Assembly (NCBI RefSeq): GCF_001747105.1
Contig: NZ_MDGQ01000005.1
Span: 1,488,001 to 1,552,000 of the forward strand
Source of the DNA: Roseivirga misakiensis
GTDB lineage: Bacteria; Bacteroidota; Bacteroidia; Cytophagales; Cyclobacteriaceae
DNA length: 64,000 nt
Reading direction: 5' to 3'
Shown: positions 53,711 to 62,226 of the stretch, piece by piece
How the letters are laid out: the number at the start of each line of letters is the position of its first letter
Position numbering within the stretch: position 1 is the first letter of the stretch
Position numbers and translations under genes: made by a program
The notes under the pieces: generated by a model
Databases searched by the model: none
Told to the model about the DNA's origin: nothing
The model's input: only the letters and a program-made list of their open reading frames with translations

Positions 53711-54511
53711 ATGAAAAACACATTTCTTATACTCAGTCTGCTATTCCTTCATTGTCAAGGGATGGCGCAACAAAAGCCCAAAAATCAATGGACATATTCG
53801 GTGGGTTTAGGGATGGCCATCATACCTTCTTATCTGGGAGATGATGAATCACGGATATTGCTCTTTCCAAATTTTACAGCCACGGATGGAAATAAATTCT
53901 TTTTCTCACTTCTGGAAGGCGCGAGTTATCATTTAATAAATACCAATACTTGGAGAATGGGTCCGGTACTTAAATCTGATATTGGTCGATTTGAAGACGG
54001 CTCGTTGCCATCAAGTATCACTAACAAAACCGATGATCTGATTGGTTTCGGTGACATAGATGCCACAATCGAACCAGGAGTCTTTATTGAGTACACCAAA
54101 AAATCTATTGCCACTAAGCTGGAATTAAGACAAGGAGTAGGGGGGCACAAAGGAATAATTGGTGAACTAAAAAGTGAGTATAGAGGTACGCTTAAGTCAA
54201 AGTTAAAATCCATCTATTATTCCATTGGGCCGGAACTTAGGTTTGCAGGCTCAAATTTCAACAATACCTTCTTTGGAATAAATCAAGAGCAGTCCTCAAA
54301 CACCGATCTGGCTGTATTTGAAAGTGAGTCTGGCTTATTGTCTTACGGAATCAGCGGTTCAATCATATTTCCAATCAATGAGAAGCTTTCAGCCATCACC
54401 TTTCTGCGCTACAACCGATTAGGGAATGTGGCTTCAGACTCTCATTTGATTCGACAGTATGGTTCTTCTACTCAGAAGACTTTGGTCTTTATGATCAACT
54501 ACCAATTATAG
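53711..54511 (+). CDS. MipA/OmpV family outer-membrane protein
   Basis: 266 residues. Signal peptide (MKNTFLILSLLFLHCQGMAQ), followed by WTYSVGLGMAIIPSYLGDDESRILLFPNFTATDGNKFF, the typical MipA start, then amphipathic strands and a C-terminus in SSTQKTLVFMINYQL. MipA-type proteins form small outer-membrane barrels linked to murein synthesis or drug uptake in other phyla; function here is unknown. Confidence 0.82.
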   Translation: MKNTFLILSLLFLHCQGMAQQKPKNQWTYSVGLGMAIIPSYLGDDESRILLFPNFTATDGNKFFFSLLEGASYHLINTNTWRMGPVLKSDIGRFEDGSLPSSITNKTDDLIGFGDIDATIEPGVFIEYTKKSIATKLELRQGVGGHKGIIGELKSEYRGTLKSKLKSIYYSIGPELRFAGSNFNNTFFGINQEQSSNTDLAVFESESGLLSYGISGSIIFPINEKLSAITFLRYNRLGNVASDSHLIRQYGSSTQKTLVFMINYQL

Positions 54512-54594
54512 AATAATAAATGCTTAATAATATGCCACAGACTCTGAAAACAACGATAGAGCCCAAGGCACTAAACTCAAATAGTAAATCAATT

Positions 54595-55431
54595 ATGAAA
54601 AACAACATCTTAGTAATCGGAGGAACCGGAAAAACGGGTCACCGAGTAGTAAAAGGACTCACTCAATTGGGTCATAACGTAACCATAGGATCGAGAAATG
54701 GGTCTCCCGCTTTTAATTGGGGCGATTTCTCCACCTTTGCACCTGCACTAAAGGGAATGAACCGAGCCTATATTGTCTATTATCCAGACCTAGCAGTTCC
54801 TGGGGCGAAAGAAGCCATCACTGCCTTGGCCGAGGCGGCTCTGAATGAAGGGCTCGAAAAAGTAGTACTCTTATCGGGAAAAGGAGAGGCTGAGGCCGAA
54901 GCCTGCGAAAAAATTATCGCGAATTCAGGACTCAACTATACCTTAGTTAGGGCCTCATGGTTCAATCAGAACTTTAGCGAAGGATCCTTTTTAGACTTTG
55001 TATTGGCCGGTCAAGTGGCCCTACCAATGCCCGAGGCAAAAATCCCGTTTGTGGATGCCGATGACATTGGAGAAGTGGTTACCAAAGTACTGGTAGATGA
55101 CAGCTATAATGGAAAGACAGTTACAGTGACGGGTCCACGAAAAATGACTTTCAAAGAGGCGGTAGAGGTCATGTCAGAGGGAATAGGTCGAGAAATTCAA
55201 TACATTCCGATTTCCATTGAAGAGTTCAAAGCGGAAATGAAGGCTGCAGGCTTACCAGATTCTTATGTATGGTTGTTTGGCTATTTGTTCCAAGAAGTCC
55301 TAGGCAACCCGGACAATCAGGAAGTCTCCAATGATGTACAGCGAGTGCTAGGTAGGTCGGCCACTGATTTTTCAGATTACGTTGAAAAAACAGTCGCCAC
55401 GGGTATCTGGTATCAGGAAAAAACCGCTTGA
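54595..55431 (+). CDS. NmrA/SDR-type NAD(P)-binding protein
   Basis: 278 residues from the ATG at 54595; an ATG at 54520 would add 25 residues without domain support before the Rossmann fold. IGGTGKTGHRVVKGL is the dinucleotide-binding motif, with the NmrA/atypical-SDR pattern NYTLVRASWFNQNFSEG and TVTGPRKMTFKEAVEVMS. Relatives act as redox sensors or quinone/ketone reductases. It follows the MipA gene and may form part of the same stress cluster. Confidence 0.85.
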   Translation: MKNNILVIGGTGKTGHRVVKGLTQLGHNVTIGSRNGSPAFNWGDFSTFAPALKGMNRAYIVYYPDLAVPGAKEAITALAEAALNEGLEKVVLLSGKGEAEAEACEKIIANSGLNYTLVRASWFNQNFSEGSFLDFVLAGQVALPMPEAKIPFVDADDIGEVVTKVLVDDSYNGKTVTVTGPRKMTFKEAVEVMSEGIGREIQYIPISIEEFKAEMKAAGLPDSYVWLFGYLFQEVLGNPDNQEVSNDVQRVLGRSATDFSDYVEKTVATGIWYQEKTA

Positions 55432-55605
55432 CTTATAAATTTATAATATCAAGAGGTTCTCAGTTTGCCCTGTATCTATTGCAGGGTAAACTATAAGAAA
55501 CCCAAACTAGTCAGCTTTTTAAGTATTTAAAAGATCCTCAGTTTCTAATTGCGAACAAGCTATTTAAGGATAAAACTTATTCACTAACTCTTGCATCACA
55601 TGTGA

Positions 55606-56103
55606 TTAAGCAGCATTTTTCTGTTTCTTAAAGAATTTGAGATCAGATTTAATTTTCGATTCTGTCTTTTTACCGGTTTCGATAAATTGTTTTAAATCTT
55701 TGAAAGTCTGGTCTATATCTTTGCGCATTTTGGGTTTCATCATCCATCCCAAAAAGAACCCAGGCAGTCTTGCAAATTCGATTTCCATATGAGCTGAGAT
55801 TGTTGATGTATCTCCATTCTTTGTGATAACTTTCCAAGTTGACCTAGCCTTCTTCATCATGGCAGGTAGTCCATCTGCGTAATAGGTGAAGCTCATGCTA
55901 TCAGGGTCAACGCGTTCGACAATTTCATCAATTTCTCCCCATGTCGATGTACAGGTTCTGCCTTTGACTGACCCGAAGGCTTCTCTGTCTTCGGATAGAT
56001 TAACGGTACTTGCCCAATCACCTACTTGTCCAAACTGATTCCAAACCAACTCCCAAACTTTGTCTGCTGGAGCATTTACTGATATATTTTTATTGATGAT
56101 CAT
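55606..56103 (-). CDS. SRPBCC family protein
   Basis: 165 residues from the ATG at 56103; the frame can extend to a TTG 19 codons earlier, but only from here does the START-like fold begin (ISVNAPADKVWELVWNQFGQVGDW). The C-terminus has a lysine-rich tail (KKTESKIKSDLKFFKK). It has a hydrophobic-ligand pocket fold of unknown substrate. It lies downstream of the sigma factor gene on the same strand, 77 bases apart. Confidence 0.82.
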   Translation of the reverse strand: MIINKNISVNAPADKVWELVWNQFGQVGDWASTVNLSEDREAFGSVKGRTCTSTWGEIDEIVERVDPDSMSFTYYADGLPAMMKKARSTWKVITKNGDTSTISAHMEIEFARLPGFFLGWMMKPKMRKDIDQTFKDLKQFIETGKKTESKIKSDLKFFKKQKNAA

Positions 56104-56180
56104 AGTAATATTTTTACTCTTAGATTCAATCAAAGTCACGGTGTGACAGTCGTTGGTCAAAATCTTAATCGTTCTTACAA

Positions 56181-57059
56181 CTAATTTAAATTGAACAAGT
56201 ATTTGAATTTATCGTCATTGACCACATCGTCTATTATGCTCTTTTTGTCAAAATCCTTCTTGAATGGTAGGTTTCGAAGGTGCTGATCGTATTTATCCTC
56301 CATTAAGTCTATTGTCTTCCCTACATTGGGAAGAACTACTTCATGATGAAAATCCACATACTCCTTTCTGTTGAATAGAAGGTTTCGATGGTCTATAATT
56401 TTATTTTTTAGGGTGAAAGTCACCTTTTTATGGCAGCGGCAAGGATTATCGGGGTTAACAAGTCCACACTTATTCTCCATATAATTGGCCATGTCCTTTC
56501 TGGCTCTTGTGAGGCGCTGTCGAAAATTACTTTTTGAGATCTCGAGTATTTCAGAACCAACCGTATGATCCGCATGGAACATATCTCCAATTATATATAC
56601 TAATCGTTGTTCTCGTGTCAGACATAACAACATGCCGCTCATACAGCCTGCAGTAACTTCCTTGATTACTTCTTTCTTCTCTTCTTTTTCTTCCTGAGTC
56701 AATTCTACATTCTTAGATCCAGCTAATGCATTAGCATGCGATTCAAACCCAGTCATTTTTACCTCCATGGGTTTTCTTTGTGACATAAGAAAGTGGTTGG
56801 TAACAATGCGATATAGCCAGGTTCGAAATGAACTTTTTCCTCTAAATTCAGAGAGCTTTGTAATGACCTTTATGTTGACTTCTTGTGTAAGATCAGCGGC
56901 ATCATCAGGTTGTCGAACCATCCGCCAGGCAATATTATAGATGTAAGGTTGATGCTTTAATAACAGCTTTTCCAGTGCCTTTCTATTTCCTGAATTCGCC
57001 TCATTTACTAAGGTGTCATCGTCTTCATCTCCTTCGTACTCTTTCAAAAAAGGGCTCAT
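56181..57059 (-). CDS. RNA polymerase sigma factor with Cys-rich C-terminal extension
   Basis: 292 residues. Region 2 (LLLKHQPYIYNIAWRMVRQPDDAADLTQEVNIKV..SSFRTWLYRIVTNHF) and region 4 (LCLTREQRLVYIIGDMFHADHTVGSEILEISKSNFRQRLTRARKDM) are complete. A ~110-residue C-terminal extension follows, with CGLVNPDNPCRCHKK (Cys-x8-Cys-x-Cys-His, possible metal or redox site). Such long ECF-like sigmas can sense through the extension without an anti-sigma factor. It is divergent from the AhpD-like gene and upstream of an SRPBCC gene. Confidence 0.88.
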   Translation of the reverse strand: MSPFLKEYEGDEDDDTLVNEANSGNRKALEKLLLKHQPYIYNIAWRMVRQPDDAADLTQEVNIKVITKLSEFRGKSSFRTWLYRIVTNHFLMSQRKPMEVKMTGFESHANALAGSKNVELTQEEKEEKKEVIKEVTAGCMSGMLLCLTREQRLVYIIGDMFHADHTVGSEILEISKSNFRQRLTRARKDMANYMENKCGLVNPDNPCRCHKKVTFTLKNKIIDHRNLLFNRKEYVDFHHEVVLPNVGKTIDLMEDKYDQHLRNLPFKKDFDKKSIIDDVVNDDKFKYLFNLN

Positions 57060-57214
57060 AATTAGTTTTTATAATTAGATGCACTTGAGTCAAATGTGTT
57101 ACGACTTAATATAAGATCACAAAACATTGTCACAGTTTCTGAAGGTCTGAGTCTAAGGTTGAAAAAACTAGGCGGACTGTTTTCGAATAGTCAAATCGCC
57201 GTGAAAAGACAACA

Positions 57215-57787
57215 ATGAATGAAACAGTGAGAGGGTTCAAAATGGATGAAGCATCCAATGAGCCCGAGGAAGTAAAAGAAGTATTTGACTGGTACAAAGA
57301 GAATTTTGGTTTTGTACCGAATCTGGCAAAAGTGTTGAGCGCATCACCCGCTACCTTAAGGGCTTATTGGCTTACGCAGACTCAGCTAAGCCAGTATGGC
57401 TTGTTGACCGCCGAAGAGCATAACATCATACAAATGGCTATAGCGGTAGAAAATCGCTGTAAATATTGTGCCTCGGGGCATCAGATGGCCGGTGAAGTTT
57501 TTTTTGGTTCGGCTGAAGATGATTTGATTGCGCTCAGGAATGAATCACAAATCTCTAATGAAAAGTTCGATGCACTTAGATCATTCGCATTGGCAATTTA
57601 TCGTAATCAAGGGAGGGTTTCTGACGATGTTCTCAACGCTTTTCTGGCAAAAGGATATTCGAAAGCGCAAGCAATTGAAGTAGTAACCAATATAGCTGTG
57701 AAAGTGCTTTCTAACCTGTCCAATCAATTAGCTATCACAGCAATAGATGAGCCTTTTGCACCATTGGCTAAAGGGCTCTTCGAATAA
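57215..57787 (+). CDS. Carboxymuconolactone decarboxylase / AhpD-like protein
   Basis: 190 residues. The redox motif CKYCASGHQM (Cys-x-x-Cys-x3-His) within an all-helical fold and the FGFVPNLAKVLSASP start match peroxidase-related CMD family proteins. Such proteins reduce organic peroxides with thiols. It is divergent from the sigma factor gene, suggesting control by it, and is followed by a secreted SRPBCC gene. Confidence 0.88.
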   Translation: MNETVRGFKMDEASNEPEEVKEVFDWYKENFGFVPNLAKVLSASPATLRAYWLTQTQLSQYGLLTAEEHNIIQMAIAVENRCKYCASGHQMAGEVFFGSAEDDLIALRNESQISNEKFDALRSFALAIYRNQGRVSDDVLNAFLAKGYSKAQAIEVVTNIAVKVLSNLSNQLAITAIDEPFAPLAKGLFE

Positions 57788-57828
57788 AGAAAAACACTAG
57801 AATCAAATCAATTAAATACAAAAATCAT

Positions 57829-58347
57829 ATGAAAACGATTAAATCAATAGTACTGGCAGTATTACTGCTAACAGGCGTAAGCGTTAGCACTAACGCTCAA
57901 AATATGGATGCCAAAATGATACACAGTAAAGAGATAAATAAATCTGCTGACGAGGTTTGGAGGGTCTTAAGGAAAATGGATGATATAGATAAATACTCAT
58001 CAAGCATTGCGAAAGTAGACTGGGAAGGAAACAAGGGAATCGGAGGCATTCGAGTGTGTTGGACGCCTGATGGAAAAGGTTATTTCAAAGAACGAATAGT
58101 TGGCTTCGATGATGCTAACAGATCTTATACTTATTCTTTATTAGAAGGGGCACCAGTAAAGGGAATGATCAACACTTTTAAGGTGGTAGATATAGGCTAC
58201 AACAAGTCGAAGATCGTGTGGTGGACGAATTATGAAGAGTTTGTGAAAAACCCGAACATGACCAAGGATCAGTTTCATGGCTTTATGAAAATGAACGTTA
58301 CAGAAATGGCAGATAAAGTTGCATCTGCTGCCAAAGCATCGAAGTAA
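57829..58347 (+). CDS. Secreted SRPBCC family protein
   Basis: 172 residues with a signal peptide (MKTIKSIVLAVLLLTGVSVS, cleavage near TNA). HSKEINKSADEVWRVLRKMDDIDKYSSSIAKVDWEG and ERIVGFDDANRSYTY match the START/Bet v 1-like fold with a hydrophobic cavity. The signal peptide is unusual for this fold and points to a periplasmic ligand. It follows the AhpD-like gene by 42 bases and is ended by a strong terminator. Confidence 0.85.
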   Translation: MKTIKSIVLAVLLLTGVSVSTNAQNMDAKMIHSKEINKSADEVWRVLRKMDDIDKYSSSIAKVDWEGNKGIGGIRVCWTPDGKGYFKERIVGFDDANRSYTYSLLEGAPVKGMINTFKVVDIGYNKSKIVWWTNYEEFVKNPNMTKDQFHGFMKMNVTEMADKVASAAKASK

Positions 58348-58404
58348 ACTGTTCTAAGGTAAAAGAAGTGGGTATTCCTATTTTAACCCATTTCTTGATG
58401 GTTG

Positions 58405-58433
58405 AAAGAGGCGCTTTTTGCGCCTCTTTTATT
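58405..58433 (+). terminator. Rho-independent terminator of the AhpD-SRPBCC unit
   Basis: AAAGAGGCGC (58405-58414) pairs perfectly with GCGCCTCTTT (58420-58429) around a five-T loop, followed by T residues. Confidence 0.92.
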
Positions 58434-58644
58434 TCCTATTCTATGAGCTACACTCAGTTTTGTCAGCCACACTCGCACCCTATGCAGAGTTACAAAGCTT
58501 CGGCCCCGAAGCCTTGGGGCAGCAGAGGTAGCCACCCACAGGCTTTTCATTGCCTAAAGCTTGCCACCAGCAATCGTCTTCACGGCATGGAATCTAAGCA
58601 GCGTCTGGCGCAATTATACGAGCAGGAGGAGGGAGGAGCGTTAA

Positions 58645-58756
58645 GAATTGATCTAGCACATCAATTTAGCGACTAGCCAGCTTGTAGGGTGAGCAGGCAT
58701 ACTTATGTGACACAGCCTGCCTGCCGAAATGCAATGTAGGCATGGCTTTGCTGGCG
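58645..58756 (+). repeat. Dispersed ~112-bp repeat, copy 2
   Basis: Ungapped match to 50271-50382, about 85% identical by hand count. The left-end inverted repeat is partly eroded here (AATTGATCTAGCACATCAATT is interrupted). Upstream 20 bases also show purine-rich similarity (GGAGGAGGG against GGAAGGAAG). Confidence 0.75.
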
Positions 58757-58931
58757 CATGTGTGTGGCATTTTGGTCTGCCAAGTTTCTTTTAATTCTTT
58801 CATCTTACCCCATGATCCATGTTTCCAAAATGTGCAAGTCTTCTACCGAAATGTATACGTCCCGAAAGGGTCTATTGCTGTTCCTTTGTAACAGTTAATA
58901 ATTCAAACAGCAACAGATAAAATTGAATACA

Positions 58932-59870
58932 ATGGAAAATTTAAAAGCAGGAAAAAACAGTGTTACATTCAAGTCTTTCGGATTAGACCTCGCGGGTGAC
59001 TTATACCTTCCGGAAGGTTTTGACTCAAATAAAAAATACAAAGCCATTATTGGTACGAGTCCTTTTCCACAGGTAAAAGAGCAAGTTCCGGCAACTTATG
59101 GACCAGAGATGGCAGCGAGAGGATTTATATACCTAGGTTTTGATTTCATAGGCATGGGAGAATCGCCTCACCTTCCAGGTGAGCACATGAAATCTCGATA
59201 CATGTTTAGGCTGATTGAAAACACTTGGGATGCTGTTTCTTATTTAACTTCACTTTCGTTTGTAGATGAGGTTTACGGGCTAGGTGTATGCCAAGGTGGT
59301 TCAATCCTAGCTTCAGCTTGTGTGACAGACCGTAGAATTAAGAAGCTTGCGACTGTTTCTGGAATGATGGCAGCAGACGCTTTCCAGTGGGGTGATCCAA
59401 ATATTGCAAATTATATTATCGCTTCCTCGAATGCTTCCAAACAAAAAATGTTTGAAACGGGCGAACCAGATTATCACTGGGTTAATGTCATAGACGACAG
59501 TATGACAGAAGAAGAGTTTGTTGCGACTGGAACGCCAATGGCTGCTGATACATATAGTTACTATGGAAAAGATGGATTTAGAGGTCCTAATACAGTTGAA
59601 AACTTTACTAACGAGCATATCGCTGATCAAGGTATGCAATCTCTAATTTCAATTGGAGAGCATTACGCGGATAAGATCACTCAGCCAACTCTTGTTATTT
59701 ATAGTCCAAACGCAGCTACAGCAATCTGCTCTACTAACTGGATCGAGAGGCTAACAAATAATCCTGAAGTTCTTACTTTTCCAGAGTTCAGCCACGTTCA
59801 ATTCTATTTCAAACCAGAGGCTGTAAAAGCATCTACTGATGCGGTAGCAGAATTCTTCAACAAGGACTAA
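58932..59870 (+). CDS. Alpha/beta hydrolase with a cysteine nucleophile elbow
   Basis: 312 residues from the ATG at 58932; a TTG three codons earlier is in frame but less likely. The nucleophile elbow reads LGVCQGGS, with Cys where Ser is usual, as in dienelactone hydrolases, and the likely histidine is in FPEFSHVQFY. The acid position (LVIYSPNAATA) lacks an evident aspartate. It probably cleaves a small ester or lactone, or has lost hydrolysis. A terminator follows 14 bases after the stop. Confidence 0.82.
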   Translation: MENLKAGKNSVTFKSFGLDLAGDLYLPEGFDSNKKYKAIIGTSPFPQVKEQVPATYGPEMAARGFIYLGFDFIGMGESPHLPGEHMKSRYMFRLIENTWDAVSYLTSLSFVDEVYGLGVCQGGSILASACVTDRRIKKLATVSGMMAADAFQWGDPNIANYIIASSNASKQKMFETGEPDYHWVNVIDDSMTEEEFVATGTPMAADTYSYYGKDGFRGPNTVENFTNEHIADQGMQSLISIGEHYADKITQPTLVIYSPNAATAICSTNWIERLTNNPEVLTFPEFSHVQFYFKPEAVKASTDAVAEFFNKD

Positions 59871-59884
59871 TCATATTTTCAAGA

Positions 59885-59915
59885 AGAGGGGCCAATGTGG
59901 CTCCTCTATTTTTTT
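59885..59915 (+). terminator. Rho-independent terminator of the hydrolase gene
   Basis: AGAGGGGCC pairs with GGCTCCTCT (one G-U) around a five-base loop, followed by ATTTTTTT. Confidence 0.85.
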
Positions 59916-59928
59916 GAATAAAGTAACA

Positions 59929-60291
59929 ATGACCATTCAAGAAATTGCAAAGGAAGTAAATAAACGCTGGGTACATCAAATTCGATGTGGTGACCATCGG
60001 TTTATTGACATCACCATAGTTGAGACCGAGGGCAGGTTTTTTGTGCGTCAGTATAAATTCGGGAAACGAAGTTGGTACCATGCCTTTCTTGACAGCTCCG
60101 ATGGAGCCATGAAAGCGGGAGAGATGGTAGTGCCAATCAATGGCGTAGTACCTAAGGACTTGGATGAAATCAACCGAAAAGTGAACAAGGCTTATTTCAA
60201 AAAACTCAACATCATCTATCCTTTGATGAGGTTGACTTACAATAGAAAAAAGCATGAAGCTTCAACTCTCGAACTGATTCCAAAATTATGA
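59929..60291 (+). CDS. DUF2255 family protein
   Basis: 120 residues from the ATG at 59929; an in-frame TTG at 59914 lies inside the terminator and is unlikely. The sequence (WVHQIRCGDHRFIDITIV, FFVRQYKFGKRSWYHAFL, ..DSSDGAMKAGEMVVPI) matches the small single-domain DUF2255 proteins. No catalytic residues are known for the family. It precedes an AraC regulator by 15 bases and is probably co-transcribed with it. Confidence 0.8.
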   Translation: MTIQEIAKEVNKRWVHQIRCGDHRFIDITIVETEGRFFVRQYKFGKRSWYHAFLDSSDGAMKAGEMVVPINGVVPKDLDEINRKVNKAYFKKLNIIYPLMRLTYNRKKHEASTLELIPKL

Positions 60292-60306
60292 TTAATTTGA
60301 TCAAAC

Positions 60307-61233
60307 ATGAAGAATTTAGCTTTCAATAGCATTAGTGACTTCCATGCCTATAACGGAATGCCAGAACCAGAGAACCCTTTGTTCAGCGCATCTCACACTA
60401 GAGTGAAGGAAGATAAATCACAAAATTGTGATGAGACGACAGGTGAGGAGATAAGCCTGACATGTGATTTTTACAGTATCAGCCTTAAGCATATTGTCGC
60501 TGGCGAATTAGTCTATGGAAGAACTCATTACGATTGTACTAACGGAACGTTGCTCTTTACCGCTCCTGGACAAAGTCTAATCTTTAAAGGACTCGTGTTT
60601 AGTTCAGAAGCCTATCATATTTGCTTCCATTCCGATTTTATTCAGGGCACGGCACTTCACGAGCAAATCAAGAAGTACCATTTCTTTGAATACCGAGTTA
60701 ATGAGGCCTTGCACCTTTCTCCGAAGGAAGAAGAGCAACTTAAGACCATCTTCAAAAATGTTGAAGCCGAATATCAGAACAATCAGGATGAATTCTCCAA
60801 AGAGATCATTCTTTCTCAACTGGAAACCTTACTGAAGTATTCGGACCGTTTTTACAAAAGGCAATTCCTGAATCGAAAGACTATCAATCAAACTATGCTT
60901 TCGAGGTTTAAGGATATTTTGAATGACTATTTTGAGGCTGGCGAACTACTCAACAAGGGCATACCAACAGTAGACTGGCTGGCTGGTAAACTCGAAGTCA
61001 GTCATCGCTACATGAGTGATACGATCAAGGCTGAAACAGGCAAGACGGCCATTGATCAAATCAACCTTTTTCTGATAGATGAAGCCAAGAACATGCTTTT
61101 GGCGCCCAATGCTTCTATTTCGGAAACGGCTTATCGTCTTGGCTTTGAATACCCGCAATATTTCTCACGACTGTTTAAGAAAAAGACAGGCATAAGTCCT
61201 AAGGAGTATATTCAAATCAGTTTATCAAACTAA
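60307..61233 (+). CDS. AraC family transcriptional regulator
   Basis: 308 residues. The first ~200 are a cupin-like sensor (ISLKHIVAGELVYGRTHYDC, TAPGQSLIFKGLVFS), the last ~100 have two helix-turn-helix motifs (PTVDWLAGKLEVSHRYMSDTI and ASISETAYRLGFEYPQYFSRL) ending FKKKTGISPKEY. It likely controls the neighbouring hydrolase and DUF2255 genes. Confidence 0.93.
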   Translation: MKNLAFNSISDFHAYNGMPEPENPLFSASHTRVKEDKSQNCDETTGEEISLTCDFYSISLKHIVAGELVYGRTHYDCTNGTLLFTAPGQSLIFKGLVFSSEAYHICFHSDFIQGTALHEQIKKYHFFEYRVNEALHLSPKEEEQLKTIFKNVEAEYQNNQDEFSKEIILSQLETLLKYSDRFYKRQFLNRKTINQTMLSRFKDILNDYFEAGELLNKGIPTVDWLAGKLEVSHRYMSDTIKAETGKTAIDQINLFLIDEAKNMLLAPNASISETAYRLGFEYPQYFSRLFKKKTGISPKEYIQISLSN

Positions 61234-61692
61234 TTCAGTTTTAATAGTTAGAAGGTGCTTTTCAGCACCCTCTTACAAGAATAGCTTTAAGAAGTTATCT
61301 CTCCTTAATCCGCTTCAAACTCTTCGACAACGAAATCACATCATAAAGAGAGTTCTTTTCAATGTCTTCGAGGGGATAATCCGAATGATAAAGTGCAATA
61401 TGATGAACCAGTTTTAGTGACTTGGCCATCTCCTTGGCACCATGAAAATAGATGAGTTTTAACAGATCTCCCGAATACTTGGGATGTGGCTGTGTCCAAT
61501 ATTCAGGATTATAGTTTTTTCAATAAGTAACACGAAGGTAGAATTCACGTCTGGAATCTATGTGATAATAAATTCAAAATAGACTGGTGTGAGGTTCAAG
61601 AAAAACTTCTGGAAAAGAATAAATCACAATTTAATTACAATTAAAAAGATATATTTTTAATTTATGATTAATAAACCTTCTTATACAGTAAT
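61234..61692. other. Intergenic region with a broken gene remnant
   Basis: 459 bases. A GGTGCT/AGCACC hairpin at 61254-61269 may terminate the AraC transcript; the T tract is weak. The rest contains the minus-strand pseudogene at 61295-61620. Confidence 0.6.
61295..61620 (-). pseudogene. Remnant of an unrecognised gene, C-terminal part
   Basis: On the minus strand the last 74 codons read a protein-like frame with no start (NPEYWTQPHPKYSGDLLKL, then LKLVHHIALYHSDYPLEDIE) ending KRIKER and a stop at 61295. Across a poly-A run near 61520 the sense continues in another frame as STFVLLIEK, and upstream of a TAG as LNLTPVYFEFIIT. This looks like one gene broken by a frameshift and a nonsense codon. 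No family was recognised, and the frames could be chance outside the 74-codon part. Confidence 0.5.
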
Positions 61693-62226
61693 ATGGTAAT
61701 TCCCAAGATTAACACAGAAGATCTCTTACTTTACATTGTCAGTATTGGGGTCCTAATATTTCTTGCAATATACCTCAATAATTCGCTTTCAAATATAAGT
61801 ACAGAGTTATCTAAACAGAGTCCGCTGAATGATAAATTGAGTGAGCTGCCTGAAATATATCAAGTTGAACAGAGATACATATATGCTACAAGGGTATTAA
61901 TTTCAAACTCAGCCAGGAATAATATGAGTTTTATGGTTGGGGCAGTACTTTCTATTTTAGGAGCAATGATAATTATTCGGAGAGTAAAGACTGAAGCGAG
62001 TAGTCTTGATGCCGGCAATGAATTCTTTAAATTCAACTTGGTCTCTAATTCACCTGGATTGATTATTACTACCCTTGGCTGTGCAATTATTGTAATCGCG
62101 ATTGCGTCAAGAGATAGTTATAGTATAACAGATTCGGATCTATCAAATAACCCACCAAATAAAGAGCGTCTTGATACTAACACAGATAACCTAACCACAA
62201 ATATTAATGAAATTATTAAAAAGTAA
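61693..62226 (+). CDS. Two-helix membrane protein of unknown function
   Basis: 177 residues. A signal-anchor helix (about 10-26), an extracytoplasmic loop of ~50 residues, a second helix (~76-95) and a third (~125-143) with a cytoplasmic or periplasmic polar tail (NNPPNKERLDTNTDNLTTN). No family recognised. Its last 20 bases overlap the start of the next gene, indicating coupled expression. Confidence 0.65.
   Translation: MVIPKINTEDLLLYIVSIGVLIFLAIYLNNSLSNISTELSKQSPLNDKLSELPEIYQVEQRYIYATRVLISNSARNNMSFMVGAVLSILGAMIIIRRVKTEASSLDAGNEFFKFNLVSNSPGLIITTLGCAIIVIAIASRDSYSITDSDLSNNPPNKERLDTNTDNLTTNINEIIKK

Larger units (their letters stand above)
58348..58931. other. Intergenic region with terminator and repeat copy
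   Basis: 584 bases. A perfect terminator at 58405-58433, a relatively GC-rich non-coding stretch (58450-58640) and repeat copy 2 (58645-58756). An open frame across 58368-58676 exists but has repeat-derived composition and no family features. Confidence 0.6.

Noticed and set aside
58368-58676. Open frame of about 100 codons between the SRPBCC and hydrolase genes
   Set aside because: It runs through a terminator and into the dispersed repeat, has no start context and looks unlike a protein.
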